A DNA stretch of 24,882 bases, taken from JALYNX01 sp040905925 (GTDB lineage Bacteria; Actinomycetota; Acidimicrobiia; Spongiisociales; ZC4RG35). The notes below the pieces were generated by a model. It made no database searches and was not told where the DNA came from. It saw only the letters and a program-made list of their open reading frames with translations. Location: the NCBI GenBank assembly GCA_040905925.1, contig JBBDQO010000093.1, forward strand, positions 1 to 24,882. The letters run 5' to 3'. How positions within the stretch are numbered: position 1 is the stretch's first letter; every line of letters starts with the position of its first letter. Of this stretch, positions 8,839 through 14,174 are shown one piece after another. The translations under genes and the position numbers were made by a program.

Positions 8839-9354
8839 ATGCAGGCGAAGAACGTTTTGTACGCCACAGTTGGAGCCCCCGTCGTCGCCGCCCGCAAGGT
8901 CGGCGAGGGCGTGACCGTGCTCCGCACCAAGATCAGTGAAGGCACCTCCGGCTACAGCCAGGCCGCCGAGAAGGCGATCGACAGCTGGGCCGTCGAGGGT
9001 GAGAAGGTCGTGAGCCGAATCACCGACGGGAAAGTCGTCGATGAGATCACGGCGAAGGTCGACCTTGATCAGGCCAAGGAGCAGGTCAGCAAACTGCGCG
9101 ATCAGCTCGAGGACATGCTCGCCACCTGGCGCTCTTCCTTCCGGCCCGAGAAGGCCGAGATCGAGGTGACAGAGGTGAAAGCCTCCGCTGCCAAGGCACC
9201 TGCCGCCAAGGCACCTGCCGCCAAGGCACCTGCCGCCAGGAAGCCGGCTTCCAAGACCGGCACCAAGGCTTCTGCCGCCAAGACCGCCAGGTCAACGGCT
9301 GCGAAGACGAGCACTGCGAAGTCTGAGTCGGTCAAGGCCGACAAGGCTTCCTGA
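8839..9354 (+). CDS. HbhA-like protein with Ala/Lys/Pro-rich repeat tail
   Basis: The 171-residue protein has a mainly helical N-terminal part (~1-105) with charged helices such as DLDQAKEQVSKLRDQLEDML, and a tail from ~115 built of AAKAP and related Ala/Lys/Ser/Thr units. This layout matches heparin-binding haemagglutinin and phasin-like or histone-like tailed proteins of Actinomycetota. There is no signal peptide, as in HbhA. In mycobacteria the basic tail binds glycans and the helical part oligomerises; whether this holds here is inference. The tail could also bind DNA or storage granules. AGGAG lies 6 bases before the ATG. It is co-transcribed with the XRE gene and followed by a strong terminator. 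Confidence 0.7.
   Translation: MQAKNVLYATVGAPVVAARKVGEGVTVLRTKISEGTSGYSQAAEKAIDSWAVEGEKVVSRITDGKVVDEITAKVDLDQAKEQVSKLRDQLEDMLATWRSSFRPEKAEIEVTEVKASAAKAPAAKAPAAKAPAARKPASKTGTKASAAKTARSTAAKTSTAKSESVKADKAS
9190..9234 (+). repeat. Three perfect tandem 15-base repeats in the HbhA-like tail
   Basis: The unit GCCAAGGCACCTGCC is repeated three times without a mismatch and encodes AKAPA units. Perfect identity at the DNA level, including wobble positions, suggests recent expansion by slippage, so copy number may vary between strains. Confidence 0.9.
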
Positions 9355-9374
9355 GCTCACTCCTCCTCACACAG

Positions 9375-9402
9375 ACTGAGAGGCCCTTCGGGGCCTCTCG
9401 GT
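9375..9402 (+). terminator. Intrinsic terminator hairpin after the HbhA-like gene
   Basis: A 12-base stem (ACTGAGAGGCCC / GGGCCTCTCGGT, one T-G wobble) closes on a TTCG tetraloop, 20 bases after the stop codon. It is followed by CGTTCCC and not a long T run, as is common in high-GC Actinobacteria. Confidence 0.88.
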
Positions 9403-9411
9403 CGTTCCCAT

Positions 9412-9465
9412 CCGTAATTGGTACCGTCAGGGGTCAAATGCGGTCCCTGTTCAACCCAATTACGG
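9412..9465. repeat. Dispersed palindromic element, copy 1
   Basis: The 54-base element has perfect 10-base terminal inverted repeats, CCGTAATTGG and CCAATTACGG. Inside, CAGGG (9428-9432) can pair with CCCTG (9445-9449). A second copy at 23038-23089 shares the ends and the core AGGGGTCAxATGCGG. It lies between the terminator of the HbhA-like gene and the stop codon of the convergent DUF4332 gene. It resembles REP-type intergenic palindromes; no RAYT transposase is in the window. Confidence 0.85.
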
Positions 9466-9471
9466 TCGGTT

Positions 9472-9870
9472 CTACAGCGAGGGCTTCAGGTCTTTCGCCG
9501 CTTCGATCCAGCTTTCCACCATCGCCTCGGTCGGCAGGCGTCGCACCACCCTGGACTGTCCGTTGAGCCCGATGATCTTGGCGAGCAGTGCGGTTGGGTT
9601 GCGGCGACGAAGGTCGCGCAGAGTGTCGACACCGGCCGCAACCAACAGCTCGGCGTACTCCGCTCCCACCCCCCTCACCCGGAGCAGATCCGAGTGGTAG
9701 ACCCATTGCTGAACATCTCTGGAGTCGAAACCGAGGGTCGTGGAGAGCTCGGTTCGAACCTTGCGATTGGAGGCGACTCCGAGCAGGCCTTTGCTGGTGC
9801 GAATCCCGACTTTGCGAAGCTTCGTGGCGTCTTTGACACCGATCCCCGCCACCTGATCGATCCGAGCCAT
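9472..9870 (-). CDS. DUF4332 helix-hairpin-helix protein
   Basis: The 132-residue protein matches the DUF4332 pattern: a first HhH-like unit (IDQVAGIGVKDATKLRKVGI), a middle part with DVQQWVYHSDLLRVRGVG, a second HhH-like unit (VRGVGAEYAELLVAAGVDTL), then NPTALLAKI and RRLPTEAMVESWIEAAK. The tandem HhH elements resemble those of DNA-binding proteins such as DNA polymerase/ligase accessory domains, but the family has no firmly established function. The start is set at ATG 9870, preceded by AAGG 6 bases upstream; an upstream TTG at 9927 would add 19 residues of low similarity. The gene ends 6 bases from palindromic element copy 1. Confidence 0.82.
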   Translation of the reverse strand: MARIDQVAGIGVKDATKLRKVGIRTSKGLLGVASNRKVRTELSTTLGFDSRDVQQWVYHSDLLRVRGVGAEYAELLVAAGVDTLRDLRRRNPTALLAKIIGLNGQSRVVRRLPTEAMVESWIEAAKDLKPSL

Positions 9871-9931
9871 CAATCCCTTCTCTCCGCTCGACTCCAACCG
9901 TCGCACGGACTCTATACCCCGGGCCAAACCC

Positions 9932-10528
9932 TCAGCTCGGGTGCTTGGGCCTCATTTCGGCCACGTCGGTCTCGGTATCCACGTCCCTCGGAGCCAGGTC
10001 GGAGAACCACACCTCGTTGACCCATTCCGGGTGGGCCTGCCAGAGCCTGCCCGCCCCCTCATCGCCCTCGAGGGACATGAGGCGGGGCCACAGCAGGCGA
10101 TCGACCAGAACCGGGTTCCCCGACGTATAGCGGTACTTGGGGACACTGACCGGCTTGTCCGAACCGGCGTGTGACGCCAGCAACGCATCGACAACCTCGA
10201 CGGGTACCGCCGGCTGGTCACCGATGACGATCAGGGCCTGATCACAACGAGAAAGACGTGTCAGCGCGTCAAGCCCGACTCGTATCGAAGATGCGATCCC
10301 TTCCTCCCATTCCGGGTTCTCCACGACCCCGGCGGTTCCCAGATCGGTCTCAGCCAGGATCCGGTCGGCCTCGTAGCCGACAACCACCCAAACCTCTTCG
10401 ACCGGGAACTCACTGGTTCTCGCCACCACATGACCGAGGAGATTGGTGTCACCCCAGGGTTCGAGCTGTTTGGGCCGGCCGAGTCGTCGCGACCCACCGG
10501 CGGCCAGGATCACAGCGGCAATGGGCAT
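9932..10528 (-). CDS. MocA-like molybdenum cofactor nucleotidyltransferase
   Basis: This 198-residue MobA-like NTP transferase opens with the nucleotide-binding signature AVILAAGGSRRLGRPKQ. It also carries the metal-site region ALIVIGDQPAVPVEVVDALL and the acceptor-site segment YRYTSGNPVLVDRLLWP, with GDEGAGRLW following. Family members add CMP or GMP to molybdopterin. The neighbours are XdhC/CoxI-type chaperones of molybdenum hydroxylases, which favours the cytidylyltransferase MocA role. No Mo-hydroxylase structural genes (large FAD, Fe-S or molybdopterin subunits) are in the window. It starts 18 bases after the upstream xdhC-type gene. Confidence 0.87.
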   Translation of the reverse strand: MPIAAVILAAGGSRRLGRPKQLEPWGDTNLLGHVVARTSEFPVEEVWVVVGYEADRILAETDLGTAGVVENPEWEEGIASSIRVGLDALTRLSRCDQALIVIGDQPAVPVEVVDALLASHAGSDKPVSVPKYRYTSGNPVLVDRLLWPRLMSLEGDEGAGRLWQAHPEWVNEVWFSDLAPRDVDTETDVAEMRPKHPS

Positions 10529-10536
10529 ATCGGGAG

Positions 10537-10542
10537 AACCTA
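10537..10542 (-). promoter_or_regulatory. Candidate -10 box of the mocA-like gene
   Basis: On the minus strand TAGGTT lies 8 bases before the ATG at 10528, in the 18-base gap after the xdhC-type gene. No Shine-Dalgarno sequence is seen. The gene may instead be read through from upstream. Confidence 0.25.
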
Positions 10543-10546
10543 GCGG

Positions 10547-11305
10547 TCAGGACCGCAATGGCTGACCGATCAGATCGGCCGGCTCATCATGGAGATAGCG
10601 CTCGGTGATCATCTCGGCGAGGATTGCGATTGCCGTCTCGCCGGCAGTTCGCGATCCGATGTCGAGACCGATGGGACCGTGGATCCGATCGACCTGCTCG
10701 GCGGTGAAGCCTGCTTCCAGAAGCCGGCGGCGACGAGCAGCAGTGGTCTTCGCCGAGCCCATCGCCCCGAGATATCGGGCCGGAGAGGGCAGGACGATCG
10801 GCCAGAGGGGATCCTCGAATCGCCGGTCGTGAGTGAGGATCACGACATAGGTCCGCTCGTCGAACGATGAAGGGTCGCACACCTCGCCGGGCCACCCGAC
10901 TCGCAGCTCATCTGCCTCGGGAAACCGCGTCGGGGTCACGAATGCTGGGCGAGGGTCGGCGACGATCGTGTTAAACCCGAGCAAGGCCGCGTGCTGGACC
11001 AGCTCCTGGGCAATGTGGACCGCCCCGAACACAAACAACCGGGGGCGGGGAGCCAGGACTTCGAAGAACACTTCGGTGTCCCCGTAGCCGAGGGTGACGC
11101 TCTGTTCGCGTGTCATCAGGGCCGCCGCGTCTGCGGGGACCGATTCGGCCAATGCGGGCGGGATCGCCCCCGCGATCACCGATCCCGCCGAGTCGAAGAC
11201 CGCCTTGCTCCCTTGGCCTTCGCCGACGATCACCGTTACCACCGCACCACGCTGTTCCTGCTCGGTGAGTTGGGTGATGGCGTCGAGGATCGGGTCGCTC
11301 ACCAC
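10547..11305 (-). CDS. XdhC-type protein, NAD-binding-fold C-terminal part
   Basis: This 252-residue protein corresponds to the C-terminal portion of XdhC: a ~100-residue leading region, then a Rossmann-like domain starting at PRLFVFGAVHIAQELVQHAA, followed by VADPRPAFVTPTRFP, VVILTHDRRFEDP, LGAMGSAKTTAARRRRL and IHGPIGLDIGSRTAGETAIA. XdhC binds molybdenum cofactor and promotes its sulfuration before insertion into xanthine dehydrogenase or CO dehydrogenase-like enzymes. The N-terminal CoxI domain is a separate upstream gene overlapping this one. Two adjacent GTG codons (11305, 11302) are possible starts; the second gives a GTGA overlap with the upstream stop. Confidence 0.88.
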   Translation of the reverse strand: MVSDPILDAITQLTEQEQRGAVVTVIVGEGQGSKAVFDSAGSVIAGAIPPALAESVPADAAALMTREQSVTLGYGDTEVFFEVLAPRPRLFVFGAVHIAQELVQHAALLGFNTIVADPRPAFVTPTRFPEADELRVGWPGEVCDPSSFDERTYVVILTHDRRFEDPLWPIVLPSPARYLGAMGSAKTTAARRRRLLEAGFTAEQVDRIHGPIGLDIGSRTAGETAIAILAEMITERYLHDEPADLIGQPLRS

Positions 11306-11607
11306 GGCTCGATGTAGACCTGAATGGTGCCCCCGCAGGCGAGACCCACCGCAAAGGCGTCATCGTCGGCGATGCCATAGGTCACCAACTCGGGCTCACC
11401 GCTCTCCAGGACGCCAAGGGCCCTGACCACGACGTCGTTCTCGACACAACCGCCGGAGACCGAGCCCTCCATCTCCCCGGTCGAAGAGATCAGCATCGAC
11501 GATCCCGGGCCCCGAGGGGCCGACCCGTAGGCCTTGACCACCGTGGCCCTTGCCAGCCGCTTTCCTTGCTCGGACCAGATCCGGCGCGTCTCGAGGTTCT
11601 CACGCAT
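11299..11607 (-). CDS. XdhC/CoxI N-terminal domain protein
   Basis: The 102-residue protein is a stand-alone XdhC_CoxI domain: ARATVVKAYGSAPRGPGSSML, then EMEGSVSGGCVENDVV and a closing GLACGGTIQVYIEPW. The GGCVE and CGG cysteines are family-typical and likely take part in cofactor handling. In many proteins this domain is fused to the Rossmann domain encoded by the next gene; here a TGA separates them with a 4 or 7 base overlap. Translation of the two parts is therefore coupled, and they probably work as one complex. GGTGA just before the ATG may serve as ribosome binding site. Confidence 0.85.
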   Translation of the reverse strand: MRENLETRRIWSEQGKRLARATVVKAYGSAPRGPGSSMLISSTGEMEGSVSGGCVENDVVVRALGVLESGEPELVTYGIADDDAFAVGLACGGTIQVYIEPW

Positions 11608-11642
11608 TTCACCCCGAGGCTACCCCGACATCGGTGCTCGGC

Positions 11643-12815
11643 TCAGACCGGGACCTGGAACCTGGTGACTGCCCCCACCCCTTCGACATCGAGTTGGGAC
11701 GCCACCTCTATCTGATGAATCGTTCCCCCGGTGGCCACAGTGGCGTCCATGGCGGCGGCGACGATGTCTTCGACGGCGAACGTCGGCGCCGAGCAAGCAG
11801 GACAGCCGTCCCCGGAGCGAGCCAGCAGGCCACACTGATTGCATATCACCCCGGGGCGGGTGAACGAGCCGGCTACGACCAGGGTGTCGACGGCCCGGGC
11901 GTTGCACGCCTGCAATGTCCCGGCCAGCCCGAGAACAGCAAGACCTCCACCCCGTGCCGTGTCGCAAAGGTGCTCGGCCAACGCCGCCTGCCTCTGTCTG
12001 CGGACCTCGGTTCCGAGATCGGCTACCTGGGAGCGAAGGGCCGCTGGTGTGAGGGCCTGAGGGTTGGCTGCGAAGGTCGCTCTCTGAAGACGGGCCAGAT
12101 AGGGGTGCAGGGTGCGCCCGATGTCTTCGATGGTCTCTTCGTGTCCTCCCACCACCAGATAGTCCAGAGGCTGATTTAGATGCCGCTCCAGGAGCCGCGT
12201 GCCGGCTTCTCTCCACATCCGTGTCGTCTCTTCATCGGCGTGGGCTCGCACGTTGCGCTCCTCATAACCGCCGAATCCGCCGTAATTAGGCTTGCCGATA
12301 TCGGCGCCGAGGACTGCCAACTCCTCGATCATGCCGTCGAACCCGACAAAGACCCGACTGATCACCCGATCGCCGACGATGACCCCGACTCTTAGTGGCC
12401 GGGGTGCCGCTCGAAGCGGTCTCAAGTAGGGACGCGGCCCCAGGGAGGAGACGTTGGGCACGGTGTGCGTGAGAGGCTCGAGCAGGAAGACGCCATCGGC
12501 GTCGGAGGCGAAGATGGCGTAGGCCGGGGCCACATCGCCTTCGAGTTGATCAGCGAGATCGCGGATTCGGTCGGCATCCGCCCTGACGCTCTTGCGGACT
12601 CGGCCCCCCTGTCCCTCTGCCTCCTCACGCAACGGCTTCAACAGATCGGTGAGCAAGGCAGCCATCCCTCCGGGACCGGCCCGGTCGAAGTAGAGCGTTA
12701 TCAGGGTCCCGGATGTGCTACTCAGACTCGCCAGCGGATCGGCCAGAGAGCTCGACCTCCCGCCCCAGCCACCCGGATGAATGTCACCAACAGGTTCGGG
12801 GGCTCGGGGGATCAC
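11643..12815 (-). CDS. Bacterial eRF1-like protein (baeRF/Vms1-type) with zinc ribbon
   Basis: The ~390-residue protein resembles bacterial relatives of archaeal/eukaryotic release factor 1 and Vms1. An N-terminal region begins SGTLITLYFDRAGPGG. An eRF1 domain-2-like part follows (LRVGVIVGDRVISRVFVGFD, then a Gly-rich loop GGFGGYEERNVRAHADEE at ~179-196), and then a domain-3-like part (LDYLVVGGHEETIEDI). A zinc ribbon CNQC...CPAC uses C325, C328, C338 and C341. Vms1 cleaves peptidyl-tRNA on stalled ribosomes; bacterial members are little studied. The loop lacks an obvious catalytic GGQ; a glutamate pair follows GGY. The GTG at 12815 is the only standard start near the domain, but the first ~22 residues look poorly conserved and the true start may be later. 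Confidence 0.7.
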   Translation of the reverse strand: MIPRAPEPVGDIHPGGWGGRSSSLADPLASLSSTSGTLITLYFDRAGPGGMAALLTDLLKPLREEAEGQGGRVRKSVRADADRIRDLADQLEGDVAPAYAIFASDADGVFLLEPLTHTVPNVSSLGPRPYLRPLRAAPRPLRVGVIVGDRVISRVFVGFDGMIEELAVLGADIGKPNYGGFGGYEERNVRAHADEETTRMWREAGTRLLERHLNQPLDYLVVGGHEETIEDIGRTLHPYLARLQRATFAANPQALTPAALRSQVADLGTEVRRQRQAALAEHLCDTARGGGLAVLGLAGTLQACNARAVDTLVVAGSFTRPGVICNQCGLLARSGDGCPACSAPTFAVEDIVAAAMDATVATGGTIHQIEVASQLDVEGVGAVTRFQVPV

Positions 12816-12851
12816 TGCCTGGCCGAACCTACTCGGTGATCGAGACGATCG

Positions 12852-13313
12852 TCATAGGGCCGAGGTGAGTGCCGCCGTCATCTCTTCCAGGACCCAGCCC
12901 AGAAAGTCCAGGACCTGACGCTGCTCTTCGGGAAGGCGGTCGTGATCGTCTTCGACCTCGAGACCGAATCGGGCCCCCAACGCCAGCCGCCCCTCGTTGA
13001 GCACTCGAAGAAAGGCATCTGCCTCCTCGGTTGTCAGCTCCAGCTTTCCGTCGGTCTCCATCACCCTGCGATACAAATTGCGATCGGCGCCGCGGGCTAT
13101 CGAAAGCTCCTCGCCCATGAACAGCCACCACTCCGAGTTGGCTTCCGGATCATCGAGGTAGACGGGAACCTGAAGACGTCGCGTTGCAGGGTCGTCACCG
13201 GTGGTGGGGATCGACGCCAGAAGCTCGAGGACATCGGCCAGGAACTCCCTCTCCTCGGCAGGTAGATCGACCACGATCTTGCCGCTCCGATATCGAAATC
13301 GATTGCGGCTCAT
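12852..13313 (-). CDS. DUF2017 protein
   Basis: The 153-residue protein matches the DUF2017 family, found almost only in Actinomycetota directly after clpS. Visible features are FRYRSGKIVVDLPAEEREFL, the acidic and Leu-rich middle LTTEEADAFLRVLNEGRLAL, and a C-terminal helix EEQRQVLDFLGWVLEEM. The function is unknown; constant linkage to clpS suggests a role in regulated proteolysis (inference). The ATG at 13313 overlaps the clpS stop as ATGA, which sets the start; the open frame extends 15 codons upstream inside clpS. Confidence 0.88.
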   Translation of the reverse strand: MSRNRFRYRSGKIVVDLPAEEREFLADVLELLASIPTTGDDPATRRLQVPVYLDDPEANSEWWLFMGEELSIARGADRNLYRRVMETDGKLELTTEEADAFLRVLNEGRLALGARFGLEVEDDHDRLPEEQRQVLDFLGWVLEEMTAALTSAL

Positions 13314-13594
13314 TGCTCCATGGTCGCCCACAACCCGTGCCCGTGCAGCCGGTAGCAATCGATCTCGGCCTTCTCCCGGGGCCCATCGGAGACCCGAGCC
13401 CTGCCGTCGAAATGGACCTGAAGCATGAGCCGGGTCGCCTTCTCCGTGTCATAGCCAAACAGCTTGCGGAACACGTACACGACATAAGCCATCGTGTTCA
13501 CGGGATCGTTCCACACGATGACCTGCCAGGGTCGGTCGAGGTCGGTCTCCTCACTCGTGTCCGGCGTGATGACTGGGCTGGGTCGGGTCGTCAC
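13310..13594 (-). CDS. clpS: ClpS, ATP-dependent Clp protease adaptor
   Basis: ClpS delivers N-degron substrates to ClpC/ClpA-ClpP. The 94-residue protein shows the family core: WQVIVWNDPVNTMAYVVYVF (substrate-pocket loop), KLFGYDTEKATRLMLQVHFD and SDGPREKAEIDCYRLHGHGL, ending ATMEQ. A GTG at 13594 gives the expected short, acidic N-terminal tail (TTRPSPVITPDTSEETD); the open frame reaches further upstream but that part overlaps the next gene antiparallel to no family sequence. TACGAT 7 bases before the GTG suggests a leaderless message. DUF2017 follows with a 4-base overlap. Confidence 0.94.
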   Translation of the reverse strand: MTTRPSPVITPDTSEETDLDRPWQVIVWNDPVNTMAYVVYVFRKLFGYDTEKATRLMLQVHFDGRARVSDGPREKAEIDCYRLHGHGLWATMEQ

Positions 13595-13601
13595 CAGGCC
13601 A

Positions 13602-13607
13602 ATCGTA
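13602..13607 (-). promoter_or_regulatory. Candidate -10 box of clpS (leaderless)
   Basis: On the minus strand TACGAT (4 of 6 consensus bases) ends 7 bases before the GTG at 13594, and no Shine-Dalgarno sequence precedes the start. The box overlaps the stop region of the upstream lipoprotein gene by none of its bases except those just before 13614. Confidence 0.4.
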
Positions 13608-13613
13608 CGCCCG

Positions 13614-14174
13614 TCACGATTCGTCGAGACCAGGGAGGCTTCCGAGGACCGAAGCCCGGCATGCCTCGGCTGCTGCAGCCAACTCGGGATCCCCATAAGG
13701 GATCTCCGCCACTGCAAAAGGGGCGCCCACCCCGGCGAATCCTGGCACCGGGTCAGGGAAATCCTCGACTCCATTCGCCCGCATGCATTGGCTGAAGTCG
13801 GCGAGTTGCTCGTTGATCTCACGGCGCAACTGGTCTTCCGCCCCCAGGTCGAGCGCTCCCGTGTTCAAGCTCGCAGAACAGGCCGCGAGCGCCTCGGCTA
13901 CCGCCGGATCCCCGAAATCCAAGGTCATGATCACCAGATCGAGACGGGGACGCCCGGTGGCATCGAGCGGCACTTCCTCGATGACAACACCGTGTTCCCC
14001 CAGGCACGCCCGAAATGCCTCGATCGCAACCCCGGTGACGGTGGTGGTCGACGTCGTGGTTGGCGCGGTGGTGGAGGTCGACAGCGAGTCGGTGCCCGAC
14101 GGGCCGTCGAGGCCTGGCGTGCAGGCGGCCACCACCACGAACACGGCAGACAGGGCGATATGAAGTCGAATCAG
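13614..14174 (-). CDS. Putative lipoprotein with Thr-rich linker, start codon uncertain
   Basis: The frame encodes a lipoprotein signal (IRLHIALSAVFVVVAAC), a Ser/Thr-rich linker and a ~150-residue domain with two related motifs, FRACLGEHGV and FSQCMRANGVEDFPDP. The second motif is common in actinobacterial lipoproteins of unknown function. Four extra-cytoplasmic cysteines could form disulfides. No ATG, GTG or TTG lies in frame in a suitable place before the signal: the nearest upstream start codon is at 14411, inside the preceding gene. The given start is a CTG at 14174 that overlaps the upstream TGA as CTGA; an ATT at 14171 is another option. GTG codons inside the hydrophobic core would remove the basic n-region. 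Role unknown. Confidence 0.6.
   Translation of the reverse strand: MIRLHIALSAVFVVVAACTPGLDGPSGTDSLSTSTTAPTTTSTTTVTGVAIEAFRACLGEHGVVIEEVPLDATGRPRLDLVIMTLDFGDPAVAEALAACSASLNTGALDLGAEDQLRREINEQLADFSQCMRANGVEDFPDPVPGFAGVGAPFAVAEIPYGDPELAAAAEACRASVLGSLPGLDES

Noticed and set aside
9190..9234. Tandem repeat considered as a CRISPR-like array
   Set aside because: Units are directly adjacent with no spacers, are in frame in a coding region, and encode a repetitive peptide.
9418..10020. Long open frame on the plus strand across the DUF4332 gene
   Set aside because: It is antisense to a family-matching gene, spans palindromic element copy 1 and has no recognisable domain; it reflects GC-rich codon bias.
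10547..11607. XdhC/CoxI split considered as a pseudogene
   Set aside because: Both parts are intact, with an overlapping start and stop typical of translational coupling, and stand-alone CoxI-domain proteins are known.
12844..12853. Perfect 10-base palindrome GACGATCGTC between the DUF2017 and eRF1-like genes
   Set aside because: It overlaps the end of the DUF2017 gene and is made of GATC/GACG words that are frequent in this GC-rich DNA; there is no partner site or gene-regulatory logic.
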